Source: Staphylococcus sp. IVB6214 (lineage in GTDB: Bacteria > Bacillota > Bacilli > Staphylococcales > Staphylococcaceae). Taken from it: a stretch of DNA of 64,000 nucleotides. The stretch is taken from the NCBI RefSeq assembly GCF_025558585.1, contig NZ_CP094723.1, positions 1,178,001 through 1,242,000 of the forward strand, written 5' to 3'. Position numbers and translations under genes: made by a program. Below, piece by piece: positions 40,750 to 52,805 of the stretch. Each line of letters begins with the position of its first letter. Within the stretch, counting starts at the first letter, position 1. The notes beneath the pieces were generated by a model. It saw only the letters and a program-made list of their open reading frames with translations. It was not told the DNA's origin and made no database searches.

Positions 40750-41165
40750 CTTAAGACTTCCTTTAGTTAAATTCTGATAAAAATCATCAAAAAACGGGAG
40801 TGGAACAATGTGATCTCCTTAAAGATTTTTGGGTTCCACCCCAGCACGTCAAATCGTATTAAGTATGTAATATAAGACATTTTCAGAGCTTCTAAACAAA
40901 GTGCATACCACTCCACTTCTACATACCTTCAAATAACTTCATATTATTCTAACACAAAATGAATTGAAAAATAAGGGTATCTCTATGAAATCATTTATAA
41001 ATCTCATCACAAACTATTACACATTATGAACTTAAGCAACTTGAAACCAAATTGACAAGTCATTATGTGAAAAGAAATATTTCTGTACACCTAGTTAAGA
41101 TGATTCGAGTCTCTTAACATAATATTTCTCCATCACTTTTTCTGTGTTGTTCAATTCAGATGAAT
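40750..41165. other. gene-free region with an unexplained leader/small-RNA candidate
   Basis: Over 400 bases lie between trmR and the terminator of the DUF1292 gene. No protein gene of normal size is present. A full intrinsic terminator on the minus strand (40785-40842) sits near the trmR end although no gene precedes it, so some minus-strand transcript must begin in this region. A 14-codon plus-strand frame at 40985-41029 has a passable ribosome site. Otherwise I see nothing definite. Confidence 0.55.
40785..40842 (-). terminator. orphan terminator or attenuator ahead of trmR
   Basis: GTGGAAC at 40800-40806 pairs with GTTCCAC at 40833-40839, extended by G-C pairs outside one mismatch. On the minus strand it is followed by GTTTTTTG. 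It is 40-odd bases upstream of trmR with no coding gene before it. Confidence 0.75.
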
Positions 41166-41167
41166 CC

Positions 41168-41204
41168 AAAAAAGCTGATGTGCATCTTGCCACATCAGCT
41201 TTGA
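41168..41204 (-). terminator. terminator after the alaS operon
   Basis: AAAGCTGATGTG at 41171-41182 pairs perfectly with CACATCAGCTTT at 41191-41202, and the minus strand continues with T-rich sequence. It ends the alaS-ireB-ruvX-DUF1292 transcript. Confidence 0.88.
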
Positions 41205-41211
41205 AAACTTC

Positions 41212-41532
41212 TTATTCTTCTGTTTCATCGAAGTTTGTATTTACAACTTCTTCAATCATATCCCATTCTTTTTCTGTTTCGATTGCTACGAAACGACCAC
41301 CGTCACCAGATTCATCTGGTTCGTTAATCATTGGGACTAATTCGATTAAATCATCGTCATCTGCTTGTGCGCCTTCTTCAGCTAAAATGACATATTCTTT
41401 ATCAAATTCTGGATGATAGAATTCTAACATTTTACGGTATAATACTTCGTTACCTTCTTCGTCGTATAATGTTAATAAAGCTTCATCGTTATTAATTTCT
41501 AATTCGTTAATATTATGGTTTTCGTTTGTCAT
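41212..41532 (-). CDS. DUF1292 acidic protein (YrzB-like)
   Basis: A very acidic protein of 106 aa with the family core [30 protein letters not shown] strand pattern and a long acidic tail. No enzymatic motif is visible and the function is unknown. It is the last gene of the alaS-yrzL-ruvX-yrzB order conserved in Firmicutes. An AAGGAG site precedes the ATG. Confidence 0.85.
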   Translation of the reverse strand: MTNENHNINELEINNDEALLTLYDEEGNEVLYRKMLEFYHPEFDKEYVILAEEGAQADDDDLIELVPMINEPDESGDGGRFVAIETEKEWDMIEEVVNTNFDETEE

Positions 41533-41545
41533 CGTAGATCTCTCC

Positions 41546-41974
41546 TTAATTTAGTGAATCTAAATAGCCTTGTAAAATAAATACAGCCGCCATCTTATCA
41601 ATTACTTTTTTTCGTTTTGCTCTAGAAACATCCGCTTCAAGCAGCGAACGTTCCGCTGCAGAAGTACTTAAACGCTCATCCCACATGACAATTTCGAGTT
41701 GCGGCATGCGTTCAGCTAATGCTTCTTTATAATGTAACGATGCTTCTCCGCGGAAGCCAATCGAATTATTCATGTTTTTCGGCAATCCGATCACGACGGT
41801 CCCTACACGCTCTCGTTCAATGATCTCAATTAAGGTGTCTAATCCGAGTTCATTCTGTTCTTCGTTAATACGGAGTGTATCCAATCCTTGTGCTGTCCAA
41901 CCCATCATGTCGCTTATCGCAACACCCACAGTCTTACTCCCAACATCTAATCCAATAATTTTATGTTTAAGCAT
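41546..41974 (-). CDS. ruvX: putative pre-16S rRNA nuclease / resolvase YqgF (RuvX)
   Basis: An RNase H-fold nuclease of 142 aa. [17 protein letters not shown] (residues 6-22) supplies the first catalytic aspartate, and [11 protein letters not shown] (near 98-108) supplies later acids. Family members process pre-16S rRNA ends and have been proposed as Holliday junction resolvases. The start overlaps ireB by eight bases. Confidence 0.93.
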   Translation of the reverse strand: MLKHKIIGLDVGSKTVGVAISDMMGWTAQGLDTLRINEEQNELGLDTLIEIIERERVGTVVIGLPKNMNNSIGFRGEASLHYKEALAERMPQLEIVMWDERLSTSAAERSLLEADVSRAKRKKVIDKMAAVFILQGYLDSLN

Positions 41975-42242
41975 TATGTTCTTTTTCGCTATTATGCTTT
42001 AAATAGAACGACACAAGTTCCTCCATAATATCATCGCGATCAATGTGTCGAATTTGATTTCTCGCTTCGTTATGACGTGGAATGTACGCTGGGTCACCTG
42101 ATAGTAGGTAGCCTACAATCTGATTGACAGCATTGTAGCCACGTTCTTCCAATGTGTTATACACATTGTTTAGAACTGCATCAACATCTGCTTTTGGGAT
42201 ATCGTCGTGGTTAAACTTCATTGTTTTATCAAAATTTGCCAT
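41967..42242 (-). CDS. IreB-family regulatory phosphoprotein (YrzL-like)
   Basis: A 91 aa protein of the UPF0297/IreB family, whose Enterococcus member is a substrate of the IreK Ser/Thr kinase and controls cephalosporin resistance. The core [20 protein letters not shown] and [14 protein letters not shown] are present. I choose the ATG at 42242, which begins the conserved ANFDKTMKF; an in-frame ATG two codons upstream is also possible because AAGGAG is only four bases before it. Confidence 0.88.
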   Translation of the reverse strand: MANFDKTMKFNHDDIPKADVDAVLNNVYNTLEERGYNAVNQIVGYLLSGDPAYIPRHNEARNQIRHIDRDDIMEELVSFYLKHNSEKEHNA

Positions 42243-42307
42243 TGTCATAACACTCCTTAAACCATAAATAGATTACACTCTCTATTCTACACGAAATACA
42301 TCTATTT

Positions 42308-44938
42308 TTATAATGATTTAATGTAAGTTTCAACAAATTGTAATGCTGCTGTTATCTGACTTGGATCTGTACCGCCGCCTTGTGCCATATCTGGACGACC
42401 GCCACCTTTACCACCAACAATCGGTGCCATTTCTTTAATAATATCTCCCGCTTTGACACGTTCAACATATTGTTTTGGTACAGTTGCAACGATAGATACT
42501 TTACCGCCAACATCACTAGCTAATACAATAATCGCATCTTGCAATTTAGATTTAAAATCATCCATTGTTGTACGCATCGCTTTCGCATTATCCACTTCAA
42601 CTTCCGTAATTAACACTGGCATATCATTAATATGTGTCACTTTATCCTCAATGTTACCCATTTTTAATGCGTTAATTTCTTTGTTTTTCGCTTCAATTGT
42701 TTGTTGCAATGTTTTTTCTTGTACTTGCAAGTTTTCAACCTTCTCAATCACTTGTTCGTCTGCTTTTGCTTTTACTTGTGCTTTGATGGAATTAAAGCGC
42801 TCTAAGTAACGTTCTAAATACATAAATGCCGCTTGCCCTGTCACCGCTTCAATACGGCGCACTCCTGCCCCAGTACCTGATTCGCTTGTAATCTTAAACA
42901 GGCCAATTTCAGATGTATTTTTAACATGTGTACCACCGCACAACTCAATTGAGAAAGGTTTCATATCTACAACACGAACGACGTCGCCATATTTTTCACC
43001 GAACAATGCCATTGCACCTTGTGCTTTCGCTTCGTCGATAGGCATTTCGTTGATTGAGACATCAATACTGTTCCAAATTTCTTCATTCACACGTTGCTCA
43101 ACAAGTTGTAACTCTTCTTGTGTCATTGCTGCAATATGTGAGAAGTCGAAACGTAAACGCTCACTGTCTACCAAAGAACCTGCTTGGTTAACATGACTAC
43201 CTAGTACTTCTTTTAAGGCTGCATGTAACAAGTGTGTCGCACTGTGGTTTTTCATAATCGCCTTACGAGATTTGCTGTCAACTGTTGCAGTCACTTCTGC
43301 ACCTTCAGCCACTGTACCAAACTTCACATAACCAGTATGCAAGTTTTGACCATTAGGTGCTTTAATAACTTCCGTCACTTCGATTTCAAAATCATCAGTC
43401 GCTATAACGCCTTTATCTGCAACTTGGCCACCGCTCACTGCGTAGAATGGCGTTTGATCTAAAATAAAGTATACTGTCTGATCTGCATCCGCTTCTGATA
43501 CACGTGTACCATCAACAATAATGTCTGTCAAACGTGCTGTCGTTTCAAGTTGATCGTAACCAACAAACGTACTGTCTGTGTCAATTTGCTTTAACACTTC
43601 ACTTTGAACCTGCATAGATTGGCTATTTTGACGTGCTTCACGTGCTCGATTACGCTGTGCTTCCATGTGTGTTTCAAAGCCAGACATATCAATTGTTAAT
43701 CCTTCATTTTCTGCAATTTCTTGTGTTAATTCAATTGGGAAACCATACGTATCATACAATTTAAACGCATCTTCACCTGCAATCATACCGTCTTGTTCTT
43801 TTGATTGTGCAATTAAGCCGTTTAAGATAGAAAGTCCTTCTTCTAATGTTTCGTGGAAGCGTGTTTCTTCAGACTTGATGACACGTGCAATAAAGTCTTG
43901 TTTTTCTTTTACATTTGGATAATATGGTTCCATGATTTCCGCAACAATTTCCACTAATCGATACATAAATGGTTCGTTGATGTTCAACGTTTGACTGAAA
44001 CGAACTGCACGACGTAATAAACGTCGTAATACATAGCCACGTCCTTCGTTAGCTGGTAATGCACCATCTGAAATCGCAAATGCAATTGTACGGATATGAT
44101 CTGCAATTACTTTAAAAGCAACATCATCTTGTGCATTTTTTAAATAATGCTTACCAGAGATTTTCTCAATTTCTTGCATAATTGGCATGAACAAGTCTGT
44201 CTCGTAGTTTGTACGAACATTTTGAGATATTGAGGCCATACGCTCTAGCCCCATGCCAGTATCAATATTTTTACTTGGTAGTGGTGTATAACTATGATCC
44301 TTATTATGGTTGAACTCACTGAATACAAGGTTCCACACTTCTAGATAGCGTTCGTTTTCTCCACCTGGATACATTTCTTCTGCTGGATCCTCTTTGCCAT
44401 ATTCTTCACCACGATCATAGAAAATCTCAGTATTTGGACCAGACGGACCTTCACCGATATCCCAGAAATTCCCTTCAATTCGAATGATACGATCTTCTGA
44501 TAGTCCAATCATGTCATGCCATAAATCATAAGCTTCTGTATCTTCAGGATGGATTGTTACATAAAGTTTTTCCGGTTCCATTGCCATCCATTTGTCACTT
44601 GTTAAAAACTCCCATGCAAATGATACAGCTTCTTTTTTGAAATAATCACCAATTGAGAAGTTACCTAACATTTCAAAGAATGTATGGTGACGTGCTGTAA
44701 AACCAACATTCTCAATATCGTTTGTACGAATTGATTTTTGTGCGTTCACAATACGTGGTTTTTTCGGTACTTCACGGCCGTCAAAATATTTTTTTAACGT
44801 CGCAACACCTGAGTTAATCCATAACAATGAATCGTCATCAATAGGTACTAAAGGTGCTGATGGCTCTACCATATGTCCCTTCTCAACGAAGAAATCAAGA
44901 TACATTTGTCGTATATCACTAGCTTTTAAATTTTTCAT
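42308..44938 (-). CDS. alaS: alanyl-tRNA synthetase
   Basis: Charges tRNA-Ala. At 876 aa it has the class II core starting [36 protein letters not shown], the editing-domain zinc residues HSATHLLH (near 566-573) and CGGTHV (near 667), and the C-Ala coiled coil and glycine-rich C-terminal domain ([15 protein letters not shown]). It is controlled by a T-box leader and has its own promoter inside the end of recD2. Confidence 0.97.
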   Translation of the reverse strand: MKNLKASDIRQMYLDFFVEKGHMVEPSAPLVPIDDDSLLWINSGVATLKKYFDGREVPKKPRIVNAQKSIRTNDIENVGFTARHHTFFEMLGNFSIGDYFKKEAVSFAWEFLTSDKWMAMEPEKLYVTIHPEDTEAYDLWHDMIGLSEDRIIRIEGNFWDIGEGPSGPNTEIFYDRGEEYGKEDPAEEMYPGGENERYLEVWNLVFSEFNHNKDHSYTPLPSKNIDTGMGLERMASISQNVRTNYETDLFMPIMQEIEKISGKHYLKNAQDDVAFKVIADHIRTIAFAISDGALPANEGRGYVLRRLLRRAVRFSQTLNINEPFMYRLVEIVAEIMEPYYPNVKEKQDFIARVIKSEETRFHETLEEGLSILNGLIAQSKEQDGMIAGEDAFKLYDTYGFPIELTQEIAENEGLTIDMSGFETHMEAQRNRAREARQNSQSMQVQSEVLKQIDTDSTFVGYDQLETTARLTDIIVDGTRVSEADADQTVYFILDQTPFYAVSGGQVADKGVIATDDFEIEVTEVIKAPNGQNLHTGYVKFGTVAEGAEVTATVDSKSRKAIMKNHSATHLLHAALKEVLGSHVNQAGSLVDSERLRFDFSHIAAMTQEELQLVEQRVNEEIWNSIDVSINEMPIDEAKAQGAMALFGEKYGDVVRVVDMKPFSIELCGGTHVKNTSEIGLFKITSESGTGAGVRRIEAVTGQAAFMYLERYLERFNSIKAQVKAKADEQVIEKVENLQVQEKTLQQTIEAKNKEINALKMGNIEDKVTHINDMPVLITEVEVDNAKAMRTTMDDFKSKLQDAIIVLASDVGGKVSIVATVPKQYVERVKAGDIIKEMAPIVGGKGGGRPDMAQGGGTDPSQITAALQFVETYIKSL

Positions 44939-44969
44939 TCTGTCAACTCCCTATTCTCTTTCATCAAAC

Positions 44970-45165
44970 AAAAAGACACTCGTCTCATCAAAGGGACGAA
45001 TGTCTCGCGGTACCACCCTAGTTATAGTCGCTATGCAACTATCACTCTGTAAACTGTTATTGAACTATGCGCATAGTAGCGTTCAATGATATGACTCGTA
45101 TCTCTCAGCACTGATACGTCTCTGTGAAGTCACTAATTCATCTACTCGGCTATCCACTTTACTTA
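44970..45165 (-). promoter_or_regulatory. alanine T-box riboswitch (alaS leader)
   Basis: On the minus strand GGGTGGTACCGCG (plus positions 45018-45006) is the T-box. A GCT triplet (plus 45080-45078) in the context TTGAACGCTACTA is the alanine specifier. AGACATTCGTC (plus 45005-44995) pairs with GACGAGTGTCT (plus 44984-44974), followed by TTTTTG, forming the terminator. Uncharged tRNA-Ala would favour readthrough into alaS. Confidence 0.92.
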
Positions 45166-45171
45166 ATAGTG

Positions 45172-45201
45172 ATTATATAAAAAATTCTCATCTTTTGTCA
45201 A
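45172..45201 (-). promoter_or_regulatory. alaS promoter, overlapping the end of recD2
   Basis: On the minus strand a consensus TTGACA (plus 45201-45196) and TATAAT (plus 45177-45172) are 18 bases apart. The -35 lies within the last codons of recD2, so alaS has its own strong start site feeding the T-box. Confidence 0.78.
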
Positions 45202-47587
45202 TTTCTAAAAAATCATAAGGTGTTGTTTCACCCATATTAATCATCGGATTGACTTGATACATATTTGACTCAGTTAGCACAAATGTTGTCTCAACTGCAT
45301 CGTTCGTCTCACTGTCTTCCGTATCTCCTTTAAAGTACATCGTTAAAAAAGTTTGTAACTGCGTTAAACGTGTCTGCCCTTCAGTTTGTAGTCCCATGTT
45401 AAACGCATCCGCATCACCCAAGAATACGAGTGATTGTTTTGCACGTGTTAGTCCTGTATACAATATTGGCTTCTGGAGCATGCGATAATACTGTTTGACA
45501 ATCGGCATAATGACAATTGGAAACTCTGATCCTTGCGACTTATGAATCGACGTACAATAAGCATGTGTTAATTCTGTAAGGTCGGATCGCATATAGGTAA
45601 TCTCGTTCCCTTCATAATCAACAATAACGACATCTTTATTCAAGGCATTCTCCTTTGCCCAAAAGATACCGATAATCTCACCGATATCTCCGTTAAACAC
45701 ATTGTCGTCCGGTCGGTTCACTAACTGTAACACTTTATCACCTTTACGGAATAACACATCACCGAATGCGACTTCACGATGATCATCGCCTTCTTTGGGA
45801 TTCAATATATTTTGAAGAACTTGATTGAGTTTTTGAATCCCTGCACTCCCTCGATACATCGGTGCGAGTACTTGAATATCCGACATTGTATATCCTTTGC
45901 CAACTGCATTGGATACAATTTTATCGACAATCTCTGGAATTTGATGTGTTTGACATGCGATAAATGAGCGGTCGTGATATCTTTTCGTAATATCTACATC
46001 TTGACCTAACTTAATGCGATGTGCCAAATCTATAATGCTCGATCCATCTTGTTGACGATACACTTCTGTTAAGTTAATTCTCGGTAACACATCGGCGTCT
46101 ATTAAGTCTTTAAACACTTGTCCTGGTCCGACAGATGGTAATTGGTCTTCATCGCCTACCAGTACAATTTGAGCATCCAGTGGCACAGCATTCATGAATT
46201 GGTGAAAGAGCCACGTATCCACCATCGACATCTCATCGATGATAATCAACCTTGCATCAATTTCATGTTCCAACAAGTCATCTGGCTTCGTCTCTTGATT
46301 CCAACCGATAAGCCGATGAATTGTCATTGCTTCAAGTCCTGTTGACTCATGAAGTCGCTTCGATGCACGCCCTGTTGGTGCAGCAAGTACGACTGGAAAA
46401 GCTTCTCCTTCGTCATAATCATCATAATCAAGTGAGAGACCGTGCATTTCAGCGTATAATTGAACAATGCCCTTAATTACAGTGGTTTTACCTGTACCCG
46501 GCCCGCCTGTTAACAACATCACTTTATTTTGTAACGCACATTCCAATGCATCTTTTTGTGATGCTGCATAACTCACTTCATTCATTTCTTCAATTTCACC
46601 AATATGTAGTTGTATATCAGATAAATCAAATTGGGTTAATGCTTGTTTATGGTTTGCGACTTTAAATAAATTCTGCGTGCTCTTTAGTTCTGAGTAGTAC
46701 AAGCTTGGAATTGCCACAATGTCATCAACTGCGATTAGTTTCTGTTCTTCAACAAGTTGCGTCATACAATCATGCATAGGTGGCTCTTCTATTGTTTCAG
46801 GCTGGTTTTTCGAGAGCAATTCAATTGCTGCATGAATTAATGCATCAGCTGGTAAATAAGTGTGTCCATTTTTAAGGCATGTCTCTTCCACAACATAGAG
46901 AATCCCTGCACGCAAGCGGTCTTGATGCATCGGATGAATTCCTAGTTGCTGTGCCAATTGGTCCGCCTTTTGAAAACCAACTCCTTTAATATCATAAACA
47001 AGTTGATATGGATTATTATCAAGAACTTTTAATGTATCTGCCTGATAAAACTTATATATATCCATTGCAAGTTTTGAACCAAAACCGAGTTCGTTCAAAC
47101 GAATCATAATTTGTTCGCTTTCTTGATTTTGGTATACTTGTTGGGCAATTTGTTCTTGTTTATCTTTTGACAGGCGCGGTACACGAGACAAGCATGATGC
47201 ATCATTTAATATTTGATGAATGGCATCTTCTCCAAGTGTTTCAACAATTGATTCTGCTGTTTTGACACCAATCCCTTTAAATAGTGAACTAGAGAGATAC
47301 GATATCACCGCATCTTTCGTTTGAGGGAGTTCTTTTTGAAATGTTTCAGCTTTTAACTGTTGCCCATATCGTGCGTGCTGTACAACATAACCCTTAAAAA
47401 GATACGTTTCATCTTCAACGATATCTGGAAAATACCCAACGACTGTCACTTCATCTTCAAAATCGCCATTCGTATCATCAACTTCAACTTTTAATACTGT
47501 ATAAAAATTGTCCGTATTTTGAAAAAGGATAAGAACCACTTCACCTTTTACATAAGTACTATCTAGTAGCGTTGGGTTTTCCACCAT
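45188..47587 (-). CDS. recD2: ATP-dependent DNA helicase RecD2
   Basis: A 5'-3' SF1B helicase not associated with RecBC, involved in genome maintenance in Firmicutes. The 799 aa chain has an N-terminal OB/HhH region (GIGVKTAESIVETLG near 106-120 and GVGFQKADQLAQQLG near 202-216), Walker A GGPGTGKTT (near 358-366), Walker B IIIDEMSMVD, and the C-terminal helicase motifs HAYCTSIHKSQGSEFP and YTGLTRAKQSLVF. Its start codon overlaps the stop codon of the TPR gene by one base. Confidence 0.95.
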   Translation of the reverse strand: MVENPTLLDSTYVKGEVVLILFQNTDNFYTVLKVEVDDTNGDFEDEVTVVGYFPDIVEDETYLFKGYVVQHARYGQQLKAETFQKELPQTKDAVISYLSSSLFKGIGVKTAESIVETLGEDAIHQILNDASCLSRVPRLSKDKQEQIAQQVYQNQESEQIMIRLNELGFGSKLAMDIYKFYQADTLKVLDNNPYQLVYDIKGVGFQKADQLAQQLGIHPMHQDRLRAGILYVVEETCLKNGHTYLPADALIHAAIELLSKNQPETIEEPPMHDCMTQLVEEQKLIAVDDIVAIPSLYYSELKSTQNLFKVANHKQALTQFDLSDIQLHIGEIEEMNEVSYAASQKDALECALQNKVMLLTGGPGTGKTTVIKGIVQLYAEMHGLSLDYDDYDEGEAFPVVLAAPTGRASKRLHESTGLEAMTIHRLIGWNQETKPDDLLEHEIDARLIIIDEMSMVDTWLFHQFMNAVPLDAQIVLVGDEDQLPSVGPGQVFKDLIDADVLPRINLTEVYRQQDGSSIIDLAHRIKLGQDVDITKRYHDRSFIACQTHQIPEIVDKIVSNAVGKGYTMSDIQVLAPMYRGSAGIQKLNQVLQNILNPKEGDDHREVAFGDVLFRKGDKVLQLVNRPDDNVFNGDIGEIIGIFWAKENALNKDVVIVDYEGNEITYMRSDLTELTHAYCTSIHKSQGSEFPIVIMPIVKQYYRMLQKPILYTGLTRAKQSLVFLGDADAFNMGLQTEGQTRLTQLQTFLTMYFKGDTEDSETNDAVETTFVLTESNMYQVNPMINMGETTPYDFLEIDKR

Positions 47588-48258
47588 TATCCCTCCTGTT
47601 CTTGAATCATTTTAAACGTCTTTAACGCATGATGACTTAACATATGTGCATCATCCATTTCGATTGCGTTTTCAAAACCTTGTATCGCAGCGTCGATATC
47701 TTCATCCGTCATATATTTAGCTAGCGTTAAATTATATTGAGCATCTGCATGTTTCGGATCTTCTTCTAAAATGCGTTCTAATAATGGAATCGCTTGATCA
47801 AACATTTCAAGTTCACACAACACTAATCCATATTGAAATTGTGCTTCAATATCTTCAAAATTTGTATCTAACTCTGAAGCACGCATTAAAAACGGAAGTG
47901 CCTTTTCTTTTGCCTCTAACTGAATGAAAGACATGCCGAGCATGAAATATACATCTTTTGATTCTAACTGTTTACTGATCGCCATTTGATAAAGCTTAAT
48001 TGCTTCTTGAAAACGTCCTTCATTAAAGTACACATTGGCTAAGTTATAATAAATAACTCCATTATCCGATTGCAATTCTATTGCGCGTTGAAAAAATCTC
48101 TCAGCTTTTTCAATTTCTCCTGCTTCCGCTAATAAAATTCCGGAATTAATGTAATTTTCAACTTGTTCAGGAGCCGCTTCGATATTATCAAAGCAAGCTT
48201 GCAAGGCCTTATCGAATTGTCCTTGTTTAATTAAGTTATGTATTTGTTCTTGTTCCAT
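47587..48258 (-). CDS. tetratricopeptide repeat protein
   Basis: A cytoplasmic 223 aa protein built of about six TPR units (for example residues 50-83 EIEKAERFFQRAIELQ.. and 84-117). TPR proteins act as protein-binding scaffolds; no catalytic part is visible. It is directly upstream of recD2 with overlapping stop and start, a pairing common in Firmicutes, so a role with RecD2 is possible but unproven. Confidence 0.88.
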   Translation of the reverse strand: MEQEQIHNLIKQGQFDKALQACFDNIEAAPEQVENYINSGILLAEAGEIEKAERFFQRAIELQSDNGVIYYNLANVYFNEGRFQEAIKLYQMAISKQLESKDVYFMLGMSFIQLEAKEKALPFLMRASELDTNFEDIEAQFQYGLVLCELEMFDQAIPLLERILEEDPKHADAQYNLTLAKYMTDEDIDAAIQGFENAIEMDDAHMLSHHALKTFKMIQEQEG

Positions 48259-48318
48259 CTTTGACTCACCTTTACATTTTCTGTTTCAAACTCAATTGTA
48301 CATCAAAACATCACATAA

Positions 48319-48373
48319 CTAAAATAGGGGGACACGGTAAAATTCAACATTTTACAGTATCTCCCTATTTTAT
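48319..48373 (-). terminator. mnmA terminator (bidirectional stem)
   Basis: AAAATAGGG at 48321-48329 pairs with CCCTATTTT at 48363-48371, with a further AT-rich inner stem (GGTAAAATTC near 48335 with ATTTTAC near 48349). It separates mnmA from the TPR gene. Confidence 0.75.
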
Positions 48374-48383
48374 ATGAATATGA

Positions 48384-50641
<2,258 letters not shown>

Positions 50642-50830
50642 TTAACGACAGTCCTTTCTGATAATCAATGGTCCTATTTTAGCATTGCCTTTTTTAATTT
50701 GCTAGTAGTCTGTTTCTGACTCTCCATTTCAATCACTTCTATTGTATGACGAACAAGGATGAACTGCAACGAAACGCTGTAAGCAATTTTGAAGATATGA
50801 AATAAAACAGGTGCTATACTAACGTCAGAA
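50642..50830. other. divergent spacer between the desulfurase and the LLM gene
   Basis: A region of about 190 bases without a gene. On the plus strand a good TATACT -10 at 50815-50820 lies before the oxidoreductase, with no strong -35. I see no riboswitch or repeat in it. Confidence 0.5.
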
Positions 50831-50847
50831 AAGGAGTGTATTGCATC

Positions 50848-51861
50848 ATGAAAAAGATTCGTTATTCCGCATTAAACCTTGTTCCAATCAGAGAAGGTTC
50901 CAACGAACGAGAAGCTATTGATGAAATGGTACAATTAGCACAATCATTAGAAGAGAAGTCATATGAACGCTATTGGATTGCAGAACATCACAACGCCCCA
51001 ACGTTAGTGAGCTCTGCAACATCAATCCTCATTCAACATACATTGTCACATACGAACACGTTACGTGTTGGTTCAGGTGGTATTATGTTACCAAACCACG
51101 CCCCACTCGTTGTGGCAGAACAGTTTGGCACTTTACATCAAATATACGGTGACCGCCTTGATATCGGATTAGGACGTGCGCCAGGTACTGACATGGCAAC
51201 AGCCAATGCGTTACGTCGTGACAAACATGATGGTGTGTATCAATTCCCTGAAGAAGTGAAACAACTCATTCATTACATGGGTCCTGATACAAAACAAGGA
51301 TACGTCAAAGCCATCCCAGCTGTTGGTTCAGAAATCCCTGTCTATGTTTTAGGTTCATCAACTGACTCTGCGCATCTTGCAGCACGTGAAGGCTTACCTT
51401 ATGTATTCGCAGGTCACTTTGCACCACAACAAATGAAAGAAGCTTTAGCTATTTATCGTGAACTTTTTGAGCCATCTGAGTATCTTGACAGCCCATACGT
51501 TATGGTTGGTTTAAACGTTATTATGGCAGAGACACATGATGAAGCTTTATATTTAGCTACAACACAAGCACAAATGTTTACAGGTATTACTAGAGGGCGC
51601 ATGCAAAAAATGCAACCACCTGTGAAAGACTTAAACAGTGTTATGTCACCACAAGAAGTTGCAATGGCAGATGCACGTATTCAACAATCATTAGTTGGCG
51701 ATAAAGCCGCTGTTAAACAGCAGATTAAAGATTTTGTAAACTATTATGGCGAAATAGATGAAATCATGGGTGTCAGCTACATCTATGATAAAGAAAAACA
51801 AACGCTATCTTATCAGTATTTTAAGGAAGTATTAGATGAACTAAATGAAGAAATTGAATAA
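50848..51861 (+). CDS. LLM-class flavin-dependent oxidoreductase
   Basis: A luciferase-like monooxygenase family protein of 337 aa (KKIRYSALNLVPIREGSN at the start; GSGGIMLPNHAPLVVAEQFGTL and RLDIGLGRAPGTDMAT are hallmarks of the MsnO8-type group). FMN/FMNH2-dependent; the substrate is unknown. The ATG at 50848 is used: AAGGAG is eleven bases upstream, a slightly long spacing, and a TTG at 50841 is an alternative. It is one of few plus-strand genes here. Confidence 0.9.
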   Translation: MKKIRYSALNLVPIREGSNEREAIDEMVQLAQSLEEKSYERYWIAEHHNAPTLVSSATSILIQHTLSHTNTLRVGSGGIMLPNHAPLVVAEQFGTLHQIYGDRLDIGLGRAPGTDMATANALRRDKHDGVYQFPEEVKQLIHYMGPDTKQGYVKAIPAVGSEIPVYVLGSSTDSAHLAAREGLPYVFAGHFAPQQMKEALAIYRELFEPSEYLDSPYVMVGLNVIMAETHDEALYLATTQAQMFTGITRGRMQKMQPPVKDLNSVMSPQEVAMADARIQQSLVGDKAAVKQQIKDFVNYYGEIDEIMGVSYIYDKEKQTLSYQYFKEVLDELNEEIE

Positions 51862-51867
51862 TATATA

Positions 51868-51912
51868 ATTAAGCATCCATCTGACTTATATAAAACGATT
51901 TGGATGCTTAAT
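51868..51912 (+). terminator. hairpin after the LLM gene
   Basis: ATTAAGCATCCA at 51868-51879 pairs perfectly with TGGATGCTTAAT at 51901-51912. The tail is A-rich rather than T-rich on the plus strand, so it is a weaker terminator or 3'-end processing stem. Confidence 0.6.
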
Positions 51913-51950
51913 CAAAAAAGCAGTAGAAACTTTATATAGTCTCTACTGCT
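51913..51950 (-). terminator. csbD terminator
   Basis: AGCAGTAGA at 51919-51927 pairs with TCTACTGCT at 51942-51950. On the minus strand a run of seven T follows. Confidence 0.85.
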
Positions 51951-51965
51951 CAATATTTCAGGCGA

Positions 51966-52157
51966 TTATTTGTCGCCTTTTAATTTGTCAATTGCATCTG
52001 TTGCTTTTTCTTTTACATTTTCAACAGCTTCTTTAACTTTTCCAGCTGCTTTGTCTTGTTTACCTTCGTTTTCTAACGTTTTATCGCCTACTGCATTACC
52101 TGCAGTTTCTTTCACGTTACCTTTTAATTGATCGAATTTACTTTCTTCGTTTGTCAT
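51966..52157 (-). CDS. CsbD-family stress protein
   Basis: A small, hydrophilic, Lys/Glu-rich protein of 63 aa with the family pattern [19 protein letters not shown] and [18 protein letters not shown]. CsbD proteins are abundant general-stress proteins of unknown action, often SigB-dependent. A SigB-type promoter lies upstream (52193-52218), and AGGAGG precedes the ATG. Confidence 0.92.
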   Translation of the reverse strand: MTNEESKFDQLKGNVKETAGNAVGDKTLENEGKQDKAAGKVKEAVENVKEKATDAIDKLKGDK

Positions 52158-52192
52158 AATACATTACCTCCTAATAGTAATTACAAATAACT

Positions 52193-52218
52193 ATACCCCA
52201 CCTGCTATTCTGATAAAC
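52193..52218 (-). promoter_or_regulatory. SigB promoter of csbD
   Basis: On the minus strand GTTTAT (plus 52218-52213), 14 bases, then GGGTAT (plus 52198-52193). This matches the SigB consensus GTTTaa-N12-15-GGGtAt closely and lies 35 bases before the csbD start codon. Confidence 0.82.
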
Positions 52219-52256
52219 ATAAGGTTCAATATTTTTTCATAATAGTTGAAGGTTCG

Positions 52257-52676
52257 TTAAATATAGAACATATACCCTTCTAAATCTGTCGTATCTTCAT
52301 ATGCTGCTAATGATTGCAATGTAGTCTTATCTAAAACTTCTTTCACAGCATCTCGCATTCTCAGCCACAACTGCTGTTGTGCAGGGGGTTCGGACTCAAT
52401 GCGTTCTACAATTGTCAATGGTCCTTCAAGTAGTCGAATAATATCACCTGCTGTAATCTCTTCAGATGACATGTTTAATTCATAGCCACCTTTTGCACCA
52501 CGTACACTTCTAATTAATCCTGCATTACGTAGCGGACCGACAAGTTGTTCCAGATATAAATCACTGAGGTCATTTTCTTCAGCAATTGTTTTTAAAGACA
52601 CGCATCCTGTACCTTCTCTTTTTGCTAAAGCAATCATCAATGTTAAACCATATCTACCTTTAGTCGATATTTTCAT
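52257..52676 (-). CDS. cymR: Rrf2-family regulator CymR
   Basis: Master repressor of cysteine metabolism in Firmicutes, working with CysK. The 139 aa protein has the Rrf2 winged helix (MKISTKGRYGLTLMIALAK, with DLYLEQLVGPLRNAGLIRSVRGAKGGYEL, residues about 38-66). No cysteine triad for an Fe-S cluster is present, which fits CymR rather than IscR. It lies close to the desulfurase and mnmA, matching the theme of cysteine sulfur use. Confidence 0.92.
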   Translation of the reverse strand: MKISTKGRYGLTLMIALAKREGTGCVSLKTIAEENDLSDLYLEQLVGPLRNAGLIRSVRGAKGGYELNMSSEEITAGDIIRLLEGPLTIVERIESEPPAQQQLWLRMRDAVKEVLDKTTLQSLAAYEDTTDLEGYMFYI

Positions 52677-52730
52677 TAAATCATCTCACCTATCCATCCT
52701 ATTTGCTTACAATTTTTCACTATTTATATT

Positions 52731-52759
52731 ATTATAATACCATTGTGACAAGAGTACAA
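52731..52759 (-). promoter_or_regulatory. cymR promoter
   Basis: On the minus strand TTGTAC (plus 52759-52754) and TATAAT (plus 52736-52731) are 17 bases apart, about 55 bases before the cymR start codon. The divergent rarA begins on the other side. Confidence 0.7.
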
Positions 52760-52805
52760 ATAATAGTTGAGTCATTTACTCGATAATACGAACAGGAGGT
52801 ATTCC

